Of a stretch of 64,000 nucleotides of DNA, positions 10,227 to 21,475 are shown one piece after another (the first letter of the stretch is position 1; every line of letters starts with the position of its first letter). This DNA comes from Ahaetulla prasina (lineage: Eukaryota; Chordata; Lepidosauria; Squamata; Colubridae): assembly GCF_028640845.1 (NCBI RefSeq), contig NC_080541.1:163109502-163173501 (forward strand), given 5' to 3'. A program made the position numbers and the translations under genes. A model generated the notes under the pieces. That model did not search any database and was not told where the DNA came from. It saw only the letters and a list, made by a program, of their open reading frames with translations.

Positions 10227-10682
10227 CAATCATTTTAGGAAGAGCTCAGCTCTCCCTCGGCCCCTCCTCTTTCCCTCTTGATTCCTTTCCCACCTTTGAA
10301 GCTCCATACCGCATCTTTTCAATTGCAACACATGCAGAGCACACACTATTCTTTCTGATATCTCCAGCCCCTCCCTCCACGTCCCCAAAAGAAAAAGAAG
10401 GAGAAAGAACAAGGTAACTTAACCAAAGAAGTGGGTTTCCTCCACCCAAGAACAGCCTTCCCCAAATGGCGCCCTTTAGTTAGGTTGGATCCAACTCTCA
10501 GCCACAGTCATTTTCCAGGGGCTGGAAGGTGGGAGGTCCAGTCTAAAGGATCTGCAGGAGGCCAGGTGAAGGGGCGGGAATGGGCTTCTGACAGAGCTAA
10601 AGGCAGAAAGGGCAGCCAGTTGGCCTTCTCCAGCTAAAGAGCCATTCTTACAGTATTTATTCAAGTTTAGATTCACTTGGAT

Positions 10683-10715
10683 GGAGGGGGGGGTGGCGGC
10701 GGCGGCGGCGGCGTT
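10683..10715. repeat. (GGC)n trinucleotide run
   Basis: A G-run followed by about six GGC units. Trinucleotide GC repeats often lie in CpG-rich regulatory DNA, but nothing else here supports an exon. Confidence 0.7.
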
Positions 10716-11673
10716 GCTTTAGATTTCAGTAGAGAGGACAAAAGAGATATTTCTGGCATTGGAGAATGCCAACAGCATTGGAATTACACCCCCCCCTTTT
10801 ACGCAACTTATGTGAAGCTCCTAAGACATTGCAGGGGTCTCCTTGTAGGGAAGACCACTAAAAACAAGAACCAAAAAGGAGGGGGTGTGCCAAGGAAGGA
10901 GGTGGGGGGGGGAACCCAGCCTTTCTTTACCAGTGAAAAGATTAAAATGCTGCCGGGGAGGGGGTGGGGGGATTCTTTCTTCTTCCAAAGAGGTGGGAAA
11001 GGAAACGTTGGGGCCTTTGAAGCAGCCCTGAATCTGGGGTGGGTGGGTGGGGGCAGGGCAGGAAGACTGGCTGCTGCCCCATCTCCTGACACTTCTCTTG
11101 CGACTCCACCTGCTGTTTGTGTATGGGGGGGAGGGGCAGCGCTCTTTCAGAGTCTGACTGGAAAGCAAATGGTTTCGGGATGCTGAGCCAGGAAGTCCTG
11201 GGACAATCGCTTATGCTGTTCGTCTCGCCCCCCATCTCCAGACTTCGCAGCTCTTCGAGGCCAAGAGCACTTGAGACCTGCGACCTCTGATATTTCTTCC
11301 TGTGGTGAGGAGGGATCCCTCGAGGGATGGGAAATGCCACTAACTATATATATTGGGCCAACTAACCCAAATCAGGACTCGCTTCCTTCCCAGAATCTCA
11401 TTTTGATCCAAATAATGTGCATACTTTTAACTATTTTTATCAAGGAGTTTTTGGTTTGTTTTTTTGTTTGTTTTGAATTTTCTTTTGGGAGGAGGTTTTT
11501 CTTTTGGTGCGGGGGAGAGACCCAGATCAGTTTAAAATATTAACATTTCTGGAAATTCTGTATGATAGAGTTGGTTGGGAAAATTAGGGAAACGCAGAGA
11601 ACGACCATGTGATGGAAAGCTCTCTTCCCCAACTTTGTGATTTCCACAAAGAACTTTACAAGTCTAAAGTGAG

Positions 11674-11730
11674 ATGGGCTTTACAATAAATGTATTTATT
11701 GTAAATGGGCTTTACAATAAATGTATTTAC
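11674..11730. repeat. 31-bp tandem duplication
   Basis: The sequence atgggctttacaataaatgt occurs at 11674 and again 31 bases later at 11705. The flanking repeats attgtaaa/tttacaat are mutually inverted, so the segment can also fold. This is a local replication-slippage duplication. Confidence 0.7.
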
Positions 11731-12481
11731 AATATTGTAAAATAAATGTTACAATAATGTAACACACGGAAAGCACCAAGTTGTGTGAAAAGATTCCCTA
11801 AAATCTTTGGATGGGAAGCCACTAGGAAATCTCAGACTAAGGATAGACTAAGAAGAAAATCCCCTGGAAGAAGGCAATAGCAAAACACACTGATGATGTT
11901 GCTAAAAAAAAAAAAAGGTAATGTATGAAGTCATCCACAACTGAACCTGACTTGAAGGAAACTTCAGAGGCCAGGTGAAATGGCCAAGCCAGATGTGCCT
12001 TGACCCATAATAAGTAAAATTCATTAATAGGAAGCTTTGAATTTTGGTACAAACCTGTTCCCCTCCACTCATTATTCTCCATGGTTGATGTCCAGCTTCC
12101 TGCCCACAACTGTAGAGTAGTCCTTATTTTACAGGATAGCAGGGGTAAAGGCTGATGCTTGAGTACAGTCTCCTAGAACTCCTCCCAAAACTCCTCTGAG
12201 CGTCATTCAGGGGCATCTTCAAGGTCTGGTTAAAAAAAGTTTTTTAAAAAATGGCAACCTCAATGGTGCAGTGGAAGCTCTACCTGTTCTTTATGTGCCA
12301 TGGTTCACTGCAAGTCAAGGCAGGTCCCAGAAGTGGCAAAACTAAAAGTATTACTAAGAAGCACAGTCCAACACAACAGAAGATGTGGGGGGAGAGAGTG
12401 TTCAAAATGCAGTGGAAAATACAAAGTGAGTCCTGCATATGGCTAAAAATCTGCAGCATAATTTAAACAACCGAAACATTA

Positions 12482-12772
12482 ATTATTATTTATTTATTTA
12501 TTTTTTATTTATTTATTTATTTACATTTATATCCTGCCCTTCTCCGAAGACTCGGGGCGGCTTACACTATGTTAGCAATAGCCTTCATTCTATTTGTATA
12601 TTTATATACAAAGTCAACTTATTGCCCCCAACAATCTGGGTCCTCATTTTACCTACCTTATAAAGGATGGAAGGCTGAGTCAACCTTGGGCCTGGTGGGA
12701 CTAGAACCTGCAGTAATTGCAGGCTGCTGCTGTTAATAACAGTCTGCATTAACAGCCTGAGCCACAGAGGCT
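12482..12772 (-). mobile_element. tRNA-derived SINE with L2-like tail
   Basis: Read on the minus strand, the head contains gtggctcaggctgttaatgc and a B-box-like ggttctagtccc (plus 12697-12708). The body has ggttgactcagccttccatc and the tail gccgccccgagtcttcgg, ending in AAATA repeats (plus 12482-12520). The same family occurs at 57.70 and 61.10 kb. The tail matches the 3' end of the L2-like LINE at 46.35 kb, implying that LINE's machinery copied it. Confidence 0.8.
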
Positions 12773-12778
12773 GCTAAT

Positions 12779-12900
12779 GCTACTAATTCTACTGTACTAA
12801 TTCTACTGTGAATTAGTAGAATTAGTAGAATTCTACTAATAGAATTCTACTAATTCTACTTTAGTAGAATTCTGTGAATTAGTAGAATTCACAGAGTAAC
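12779..12900. repeat. Cluster of inverted repeats of an AGTAGAATTC-type unit
   Basis: Units of the form actaattctactgt are followed by several copies of the complementary form gaattagtagaattc, then again in the first orientation, over about 120 bases. Nearly any part can pair with a neighbour into hairpins or a cruciform. It abuts the 5' end of the SINE at 12772, whose last bases (ctgctaatgc) resemble the first unit. Confidence 0.7.
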
Positions 12901-12987
12901 TCATTAAAAAAAAAACCCAGATGGAATGGATGAAGGGTCTTTCAAAAAGACAGAAAGAGGCAATGGGAATCTGGGAAGAATGATGTT

Positions 12988-13172
12988 GGAATAGAATAGA
13001 ATAACAGAGTTGGAAGGGACCTTGGAGGTCTTCTAATCCAACCCCCTGCTTGGGCAGGAAACCCTACACCACCATGTTCTTCATATGTTTTAATCTCCAG
13101 GCCTTTAATCTCCAACCATCCTAGTTGCTCTTCTCTGCATTTCTTCCAAAGTCCCAATCTTTCTTTTTTTGT
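12988..13172 (-). mobile_element. CR1 LINE 3' end with AATAG tail and internal deletion
   Basis: The pentanucleotide tail (gaatagaatagaataac) is followed by the CR1 3' signature agttggaagggaccttggag and caaccccctgcttgggcagg. The element then jumps to sequence from further upstream (tagttgctcttctctgcat), so several hundred bases of the ORF end are deleted. On the minus strand this encodes parts of the CR1 C-terminus. Confidence 0.75.
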
Positions 13173-13842
13173 AACACAGTGACCAATATCTCTGTCACTA
13201 CGTACTCAAACCTTGTAAGTTTCCTAATTTCTAATTTTTTTTAATTTAATTTTTTTACTGCAGTTGAAGCCTGATTGAGATCAAAACTCTCAGCTTGATT
13301 GGGTGGGGGAAAGGCTAACCCTTCCTGGATTCTTAATCTTTGCAAGAAAGCCTTAAAAGATGACTTTTGTGAAGTTCTACCCTTTTCTGGAGACTACTAA
13401 ACCCTAGCTTAGTTTAACCAAGCATCTGGCTTCCTCGAACCCTCAGCTGTGGCTAGACTGTATAAGCCATGGTTCCAGCATCTAAGGGAGGAGGAGGAGG
13501 TTTGGTTCTTAATATATAATTTACCAAATGTGAATTTCCTGATAACTGTCTCCCCATTTCTTCCAGAGAAAAACCAAGGATGTTTTAGAAACTGAGAATT
13601 ACAAGAGAACAGCTTGGATTTCTCACCCACCCACCCACAATCACAACCTCAGCAGTGGCACAACCACAGCGTTTAAAGTTATTTTAAAATGTTAGCATAG
13701 TTTTGTTTTGTTTTTAAGTCCAACCACGTGGGTAAATTACGCTTTCACGTAGAGCGCAGGTATGAAATGGGTACATTCGGTAATAAACGAGGTTGTGTGA
13801 ATTGTGTGCCTTCTTCCCTCTTTCAGCTGGAAGCCATGTATG

Positions 13843-13975
13843 TAACAGGTAACAGTAACAGAGTTGGAAGGGACCTTGGAGGTCATCTAGTCCAACCCCC
13901 TGCTCACGCAGGAGACCTATACTAGGGATTCGAACCGTCAAACTGCTGACCTTTCATGTTGGCAACTTTTTTCAT
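13843..13975 (-). mobile_element. CR1-related LINE 3' end fragment
   Basis: Sequence aacagagttggaagggacct and ggtcatctagtccaaccccc mark the 3' end of a CR1-type element, continuing into gggattcgaaccgtcaaact. The latter resembles a tRNA-like or alternative-subfamily 3' region, so the fragment may be a chimera of two repeats. Confidence 0.6.
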
Positions 13976-14004
13976 TAGGGGAAAAAAAATGGTGGTTTGT
14001 TTTA

Positions 14005-14133
14005 ATTTAGAACAACATAGTTGGGAGGGGCCTTGGAGGTCTTCTAGTCCAACCCCCTGCTTAGGCATGAAACCCTACACCCCTTCAGACAAATGGTTAT
14101 CCAATCTCTTCTTAAAAATTTGTTGATGCTCCA
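14005..14133 (-). mobile_element. CR1 LINE 3' fragment
   Basis: The CR1 3' signature (ggggccttggaggtcttcta, then caaccccctgcttaggcatg) is followed by the last codons of the ORF (minus-strand peptide resembling RWITICLKG). It is 5'-truncated at about 130 bases. The AATAG tail is replaced by aacaacat. Confidence 0.75.
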
Positions 14134-14329
14134 TGCTAAATCCTAAAATAATTTGTTTAATATTGGCCGATGCTAAACACTGAAATTCAAGGCTGAATGC
14201 TAAAGTAATTTATTGACTAATGTTCGATGTCAAATTCTAAAGTAAACCCAATACTGAATCCTAAGGTACTTGTTTTAATAACTCAATGCTCAATATGAAA
14301 GAAAATAACACTAAAGTAGGGGGTTTAAT

Positions 14330-14466
14330 CAGTGGTGGGATTCAGCCAGTTTGCACCACTTCGGGAGATCCGGTTGTTAACTTTCTGAGCAGTTTGGCAA
14401 ACTGGTTGTTGGAAGAAATCATTAGGGCAGAGAACCAGTTGTTAAATTACTTGAATCCCACCACTG
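14330..14466 (+). mobile_element. 137-bp hAT MITE with perfect 8-bp TSD
   Basis: Termini cagtggtgggattca and tgaatcccaccactg form inverted repeats. The flanks are ggtttaat on both sides (14322-14329 and 14467-14474). The interior (ccggttgttaactttctgag) is the same as in the 138-bp element at 41512, which lies in the opposite orientation. It is nonautonomous. Confidence 0.9.
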
Positions 14467-14474
14467 GGTTTAAT

Positions 14475-14635
14475 AATATAATATATAATTAATTATATAT
14501 TATAATGATATATTATAATTATATATATATAATATAGTATGAATTATATATTATAATTATACATAGTGTAATTAATATATAATTAATGAATATATAATTA
14601 ATTTATAATAATATAAATTAATACATTACTATAAA
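14475..14635. repeat. AT-rich low-complexity tract
   Basis: About 160 bases composed almost only of A and T, in ATATAATT-type words with many small palindromes. It starts at the end of the MITE target duplication, so the MITE inserted at the border of, or seeded next to, the tract. Confidence 0.75.
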
Positions 14636-14639
14636 ATTT

Positions 14640-16185
14640 CCTGTCCTCTGACCGAAACCCTTGGATGACATCACATATTCTTGCTCAAAGTGGGCAGGAG
14701 TCACTCCATAATGTAGTGAAATCTGCCATTAACCCTGGAAACGTGCTGAATGATGGGAATTTCTATGATGATAGGCATTTAGTCTCTCTCATGCCAGCTT
14801 ATCACACAGGGGCTATTGAGGTGGTAAAATGAAGAGAAATCCAGGTAAGTTATTTGAACTCCTGGCGAACAGGCTAGATGTAAATTCAACACATTGTTGG
14901 TCCTTATTAGGTATGGAGCAGTTACCAGGTCATACCAGAGACACCCCCAAAGCTTGCTGACAACAAGAAGCAAGCAGATACTGTAAAGATCATTTCCAGT
15001 TCTGGAAATGACCCATCCAGCTGCTAACAGTATAGCTTGTTTTTGACTTTGGGACACAGCAATGACCGAAAATCCAAGTATAGACACATTAGTCATGGGC
15101 AACATCACTTACGCCTCCATCAGTTATCGAACAGGTGAGGGAGATGTGCTTTCGGCAATCCCACTGGTTGGAGATGGTTCTGCATAAACTGTATCCATGT
15201 ATAGTTTTCTTCTACAATTCGGTGCAGCAAAGTTACATTTTTGGAATGTTTCAGTGTACAGTAATAAAAGAAAGAAAAAGAAGGATAAAGTGTCTCTGTT
15301 CCTTGCTTTGTTCTAGGACGAAGGCAAATGTATTTTTCAAAAAAAAAAAAATCTTTCAATTTTAACTTCGCTGGAGACTCAACATTGATAAATTGAAACA
15401 GGGATGGGCCTGATCTAGAGAATTCTCACCAATTCTCAGAATATAAGTATACAGTATGCACATATGTTTGTTGATGTGTATGTGTGTGTGCATGTATTCA
15501 CTAGTAGGCACTGGTAATTATTTGCTTTAATGTGAGGCACATGCCTATACAGAGCATACTTAATTTCAAATCCCTTCATAGGAAGCAAGCAAAGTAATCC
15601 TTGTCACAATCTTGACAATTAGGAATAATATTATCATCTCCTTTGTAGAGAAGGGACTTAGGATGAAAGAGTAATGGCTTACCTTAAGACTGGTACCAGG
15701 TGAATTTATGGCTGATATTTCCTAGTGATAATTCCTTGACGTCGGTTCCCACCACTCCCAAGGTCTCGTGATGGCTGACAGAGTACAAATTGAACGTGTA
15801 CTTACGCATGGCATAAGATAGGAACTTAACCTCAGTGTCATGGGAACTTAAGCTTTACATGTGGAATGTAACATACGGAATCTACTTCCATATCTTTCTC
15901 AAAACTAAATTTCATTCCTTTTTGTTTGCTTTGTTTGTTTTCATTTTTGGTGATGGGTTGGATATACTAGGTCAGAAAGATTGCAGAAAGAGGGGGCAAT
16001 TAACGCTTTTCTTACTAACAATTTTTAAAAAAACCCTTCAAACTCCTCCCTCAACAAATCTCGAAAATGTTTCAGGGAGTATATGAATTTGTATTGTGGT
16101 AATGTGCTATGTGAAATAAACTACATATTGTTCATGCCCAGATATTCTTGTGGAATTCCAAGATTAGGTTTAGCTGGCTGGCTTT
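14640..16185. other. Unique sequence, nothing assigned
   Basis: No repeat family, exon or structured RNA is recognised. The stretch contains a TG-rich microsatellite near 15.47-15.50 kb and a 13-base A run at 15339-15351. Confidence 0.4.
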
Positions 16186-16190
16186 TAAAT

Positions 16191-16380
16191 TCTTCTCTCC
16201 TCTCCTCTCCTCTCCTCTCCTCTCCTCTCCCCTCCTCTGCTCTGCTCTGCTCTGCTCTGCTCTCCTCTCCTCTTCTCTTCCCTTCTCTCTTCTCCTGTCT
16301 CCCTTCTCCTGTCTCCCTTCTTCCCCCCTTTTCTCCCTTCTCTCTCTCCTCCCCACTCCCCGCCACATTCTCCCATTCTC
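16191..16380. repeat. Polypyrimidine tract, (CTCCT)n and (CTGCT)n
   Basis: Eight or so CTCCT units change into five CTGCT units and then degenerate C/T sequence, giving about 190 bases almost without purines on the plus strand except periodic G. Mirror-like polypyrimidine runs can form triplex (H-) DNA. The Ser/Leu-rich and Glu/Arg-rich open frames through it are translated repeat, not genes. Confidence 0.85.
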
Positions 16381-16389
16381 ACTTATTTT

Positions 16390-17156
16390 TTTCCTACAGT
16401 CTTTTGAGAGCAGCAGGCCAAAGTTCCAATGCAGGCATCTCTGCCCTTTCACATATTCCCTTGTTTCCCTGGGAGTCAATGAAAGCTTTGTGTGTATTTT
16501 TCCAAATACTTTTTTGAGCCTGTAGCACTGCCACATTGAGAACATCCTTGGTTTCCTTTTATGACCCAGAAAAGACAGAACATGTGTTGAAATGCAAAGC
16601 CCATAAATAGACAGATCCTGAATACACACATAAACATAAAAGGGATACAATACAAGTCAATATTAATTCATGCTGAGTAAAAAATGTCCATGAACGTAAC
16701 GTCACCTCCCAGCCTTGCCTCACAAGCCTTCTTATCAAAGCCACTGGGTTGTATGCATGTTTTTTTAGAAATGTCCCCAAAGATGAAAGGAAAACACATT
16801 TGGAAGAAAATATGGTCAGGATTGCGCACACACACACACACAGAAATTCTAAGAAAATCAGAAGTTAAAATAGAACAATCCAGTGATTCATAGCCACTCA
16901 GTACAGAGTCTTACCACACATCCAAAAACACACCATGTTTACTTGAAAATTGGTCACAAATCCAGGAGTATCCAATTTGCCAAAACTGATAATAAGATTA
17001 TAATCCTAGTTTGCTTTCCTAACTGAACATGGATTTCAACACACAAGATGAGATACAAGATCTGTTTGTTAAATTACTGGTGATGAAGATGTCCAGGTAA
17101 ATTTATATTGCGATGGCCATCAGGAAAAAGGGAGGAAGACTACTGACGGTCGAGTG
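16390..17156. other. Unique sequence, nothing assigned
   Basis: AT-rich sequence with a short (AC)n run at about 16827-16842. I see no gene or repeat family. Confidence 0.4.
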
Positions 17157-17158
17157 TA

Positions 17159-17554
17159 CAGGTAGTCCTCGACTTACAGCCACAATTGAGCCCAACATTT
17201 CTGTTGCTAAGTGAAACATTTGTTAAGTGAATTTTGTCTGATTTTAAGGCCTTCCTTGTCACAGTTGATAAGTGAATCACTGCAGTTGTTAAGTTAGCAA
17301 CATGGTTGTTAAGTGAACCTAGCCTTTCCCATTGACTTTGCTCGTAAGAAGTTTGCAAAAGGGGATCACAAGGTCATGAGAAACTGCAACCACCATAAAT
17401 ATGAATCAGTTGCGGAGCATCTGAATTTTAATCACATGACCTTAGGGATGCTGCAATGGTCATAAGTGCGAAAAATGGTCATAAGTCATTTTTTCAGTGC
17501 CATTGTAACTTTGAATGGTCACTAAATGAACAGTTGTAAGTTGAGGACTACCTG
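17159..17554 (+). mobile_element. Tc1/mariner-type MITE with TA duplication
   Basis: Termini caggtagtcctcgacttac and gtaagttgaggactacctg are inverted repeats, flanked by TA (17157-17158 and 17555-17556). The interior repeats words such as gttaagtgaatc. TA target sites and this end structure fit the Tc1/mariner/pogo superfamily. Related copies lie at 23.86, 57.17, 58.28 and 59.67 kb, all in the same orientation. There is no transposase. Confidence 0.8.
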
Positions 17555-17732
17555 TAGAACCTTTGATACATTAGCCTATTATAATTGGATGAATGATTTC
17601 TAATCTTGACTTTTTTTTTTATAAAGATATAAAAGTGGGGAGGTTAATCAAAGATAGAAAATTCTCTTCAATTTTTTATAAAGGACAGGGCTTAAAAAGT
17701 CATTGATTCTGAAATCAACTGCACCAGTCTGG

Positions 17733-17825
17733 CGTCCTTCAGATGTTTTGGATTCAACCTCTTCCATAATTCCCAGACATTAAACTACGCTGCTGGGATT
17801 ATGAAATTTGACATCCAACATCCCA
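17733..17825. mobile_element. Degenerate palindromic MITE remnant
   Basis: The sequence cttcagatgttttggattca, then ttcccagacattaa, and the rough inverse tgggattatgaaatttgaca with ccaacatccc form decayed arms of a palindromic MITE. It is similar in style to the ggcaactttaag family but a different subfamily. No clear target duplication is visible. Confidence 0.4.
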
Positions 17826-17875
17826 AAAAATGCCAGTTTTGGGATATCCGGATAAAGTGATGTTTATAGAAGAGA

Positions 17876-18055
17876 CTATTTGTAGCTCAGGGTAGAAGTG
17901 TGGGGCCCTTGGTGCTCTCTGTGCTTGGTGGTTTTCTTGCAGATGTTTCATTATCAAACTAGATAACATTATCAGTGCTAGAACACATCTAGCACTGATG
18001 ATATTACCTAGTTTGGTAATAAAATGTCTGCAAGAAAACCACCAAGCACCAAGAA
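17876..18055. repeat. Foldback element with about 70-base arms
   Basis: The left arm (gtgcttggtggttttcttgc, then cattatcaaactagataaca and agtgctaga) is repeated inverted as tctagcact, gatgatattacctagtttgg and gcaagaaaaccaccaagcac, with a spacer of about five bases. The arm unit recurs at 24494-24602, 25230-25296 and 6049-6118. No protein is encoded. How it moves is not evident, since I see no clean target duplication. Confidence 0.65.
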
Positions 18056-19127
18056 CTTCAAAATGATAACTTCCCATTATTTGACGTAGCAAAATGTAGT
18101 AATGTTTCTTTGTTAGAGATATAATTCCAGGAGTTTCAAACTGCGATATTGCTGCAAATATTACTTTGGGAAGGTGGAACATCACTTATTTTCAAAGTTT
18201 GCAGATGACCATTAAGGGAGGGTATTTCAAAACAGACCAGCTGCTACATCACTTCACATCCCAGAACTGGCATCCGTATGGAAGCGATCCAAATTTGCAG
18301 TCCTGGCGTGGTAAGAAGAAACAGTTCCTGCTTCAAACATGCTGAAAATTCCTTCAGGCCTGGATATTCTAAATGAATGCAAAGCAGCTCTTTGCTGATT
18401 GGTTTACTGAGGCTTCAGTTTTGATTATTTTGGTTGCTGGCTTGTTTTGTGAGAATACCTAAAACCTGTTTAAGTCAGAGTGTTACTTCATGTTCTGCAC
18501 TATCTTTGTGCTCATTCAGGTGGCAATTGTACCTTCTGTGCAAGTGTCTATGGAGATTCTAAGTCATCCAGGCCATGGTTGTTCTTCAGCTCGGAGACTG
18601 AAGAAGCTTCTTGGATGAGAAGCGAAATGTCTTCAAGGAGAAACCAGAAAGTCCAGATGCCTCTTGAAAAAACACTTTTGGGACTTCTATGTGAGTAATA
18701 TCCAGGCCTCTTAACTTAAGCAACGATTGTTCTAGAACAATCATTCTAGAAACTACCCAGATAGGCAAAATAGCATCTAGAGGTGCCATCACCACAACGG
18801 TAGTTTGGAATATTAACTTTTACTCTAGAAAACCAATGTAAATGAACCACATTGACAATATTCAGAAGTAAACTGGAATGTACTCCCGTCTAGACTGATC
18901 GAGGACAAATGAACATCTAGTGAATCCCTTCCCACCTTCTGATGTGGTAGAGCGACAACTCTTAGGATTTCCACAAACACACTCTTTCATTCACTGAATT
19001 ACATTGAAACATTGAAACATTTATTCTCATGCAGTCTTGCTTGTATGTTTGGAATCATAGTCTTGCTAGACAATCTTCTTGTGCTTCAGTTTCAGTCAGC
19101 AGAGTTTTTCTACAGACTGCTCTGATA

Positions 19128-19217
19128 AAAACAAAGTGATTTTAATTGTAAGCCACCCAGAATCACTCTGTAAGGTAAGATGTATGGCATATAAATTTAA
19201 TACATTAATAAATAAGT
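19128..19217 (+). mobile_element. Old LINE 3' tail
   Basis: The pattern attgtaagccacccagaatc, then ggcatataaatttaatac and an AATAA-type end resembles the 3' terminus shared by L2/CR1-like LINEs and their SINEs (gtaagccgcccagag...gcatataaat). It is a short and degenerate remnant. Confidence 0.5.
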
Positions 19218-21389
19218 AATCCAGTTTCCCGAGGATGCAAAACTTTCCTAAACTAGAACACTACCATGTCTGACAGCTAATATGAAATTCTTATGGTGGA
19301 ATACAAGGTTTGGTTTCTGTCAGACATAATTACACATTTATTGCCTTAAGCTTTCCACTTCTGATTCATCTACCCACAGAACAGTCCTTCAGAAGTTTGA
19401 AATGCTCATCCAGATGGTTTTTGGCCAACAGGTTACAAAGCAGCAGCTTGCTGCTCACCCATGAATCCTAGTTTTATCCAATGCTTTTCTGATAGGAAGT
19501 CATGAACACAGATTTCAGCCAAGGAGAGAGAAGCCTAAACATTACTGGATGTTATTTTTTGTAGCTCTTGGACAATCTCCACATATTTTTGATCTTACAC
19601 AGATTCTGTATTGTCCCAAACATTTTTCATTTGAAGACTGCACTTTTCATTGTGGATTGGCTTTGTGAATTTTAAAAATGTTTTTGTATGCCCCCCCCCC
19701 AAAAAAAAATAGGTATTTTTTTTTTAGCAAACATTTTCGGGAATTTCTTCTGAATAGGACATGCTATGCTTCTAAATTTTGTGTGATCATAACTTCATCC
19801 TGGTGAAGGGAGCCAAAATTTCTGAAATTTATATAGTGTGGCCTTGGGCAAAATCAGTCTTAATAGTTCAACAAATTACACACAAAACCTGTTTATTATT
19901 TTATTTGAAATGGTAAAACTAGAGGGGAAATACTTTTTTTTTTACACTGGCAGATGACAAATTGGTTGACTTTGTTTATAAAATAAATGAAACAAGCACT
20001 AAATGGTTGTGTTATTCATTCACCAGATATTATGAATGATATCACATAAAGTTCTGGTAATATTCACTAGCAAATATATAGAAAATCCAAAAAGAAGAGA
20101 ATATTTTTTTGCAGAAAGGTACGCATGACATAAGGACTGCAAATCAATCACCCACATTTTAACCCAGCATGTTATGCAGACCTAGTCCTTATGGCTAGTT
20201 TATGGTTCAGTATTTTTTTTTTAATATCACACTCAGAACATTGGCTTAACTAAACAATCCATGGCTCAGTCAATCACAGATAAGACTGTTGTGGAAACAT
20301 AGCCAATATATCATATATGAAACTTGCCAATTTAGACTTTGATGAAATTCTGAATGTCAGCTCAACTCATTCCCTCATGTCCCTTTCTTGGTTTTGGTCA
20401 CAAAGATGTCTTAATCCTGTGCCAAGTGTGATGTCATTTGGGAAGAGACTAAATTGCACAATATATACATTCTGGCTCAATCTTGAAAAGCCTGAATTGG
20501 TACTTGATCAACTTTTAGCCTAGACATGGAAATTTGTCCAAAGACATTTTTGAATGGAGAAGTTATATTTATTATAGCTAAAACAAAGGGATAATTATGT
20601 CAGAACAAGACAACTAACTGTTTTAAGGCTTTTTACCTTCATTACTATCCTTCTGTTATATCTTTAGCAGTTTCTGGATGCCCAGATGTTTAACAAGTGA
20701 TGCTTCTTTTGACATTGTTGGCTGAATTAGAAACTTCAATTCAGAAGCTGACATTTTGAGTGTTTGTAGGTGGGTTTTGATAACTAGGACAATGTATGAA
20801 TCCTAGTAGTGTACTGTCTACCCCTTCTACAGCAGTCTCTCTTCCTGAGCTAGTCTGCACAAACTTTTTTATGGGAATAATCTACTTTACACCTTACCTT
20901 TACAGTTCTTGTTCTAGTGAACTTCATTAAGGTCTATGATGAGGTTTCCTGTAAGGAGTGATTCAGGAGTTCATGTCCACCCTTATAATAATGGACTTTT
21001 CTAATTGTTATCTGGATCTATCCATTAGCCAGGCTATGTACTGGATATGGCACATTATTTGGCTGGAACCAGTGATGTGAAAACGTAGGAGATATTTTTT
21101 ACATTTGCTATCAGAGGCAGGTCACTCTCTGTTCAGTTTTAGATATAGGTCATTGGTACAAAACTCTGTGTGGTGGGAGGGATGACTGATTCAAATGTTC
21201 CAATCTGAGCAGCTGATGGATTTCATAATTTTTATAATGGGCTAAATAAGCTGAAATTAAATCCTGGCAGAACAGAGATTCTGCACGTAGGTAAGGAAAA
21301 AGCGAAACTCTGGGACTGAGAGCAGGCCGTTCTGCAAGGGAATATGCTTCCATAAATCTCTGGGTTTAATGAAATTGCTTTTATTTTTC

Positions 21390-21475
21390 TGGCTTAGAAT
21401 ACGTCTTTTTAATTGTAAGCCGCCTGGGTCTTGAAAAAGAAGGTGAGACACACATTTAATTAATTAATTAATTTT
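21390..21475 (+). mobile_element. Old LINE 3' tail with (ATTA)n end
   Basis: The sequence ttaattgtaagccgcctggg, then aggtgagacacacatttaat, ends in ATTA repeats. This is the same type of LINE tail as at 19.14 kb, reduced to the last 80 bases. Confidence 0.5.

Larger units (their letters stand above)
10227..12480. other. Unique sequence with G-rich patches
   Basis: No transposon or exon is recognised. It contains a (GGC)n run, many G-runs around 10.87-11.13 kb, T/G-rich sequence near 11.45-11.51 kb and a small tandem duplication near 11.7 kb. The plus-strand open frame at 10677-11186 is Gly-rich low-complexity translation of the G-runs and I do not regard it as a gene. Confidence 0.4.

Noticed and set aside
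10677..11186. 169-codon Gly-rich frame
   Set aside because: It is translation of G-runs and (GGC)n, with mirrored Pro-rich frames on the other strand.
16083..16650. Ser/Leu-rich and Glu/Arg-rich frames up to 172 codons
   Set aside because: Simple pyrimidine repeats translated in both directions.
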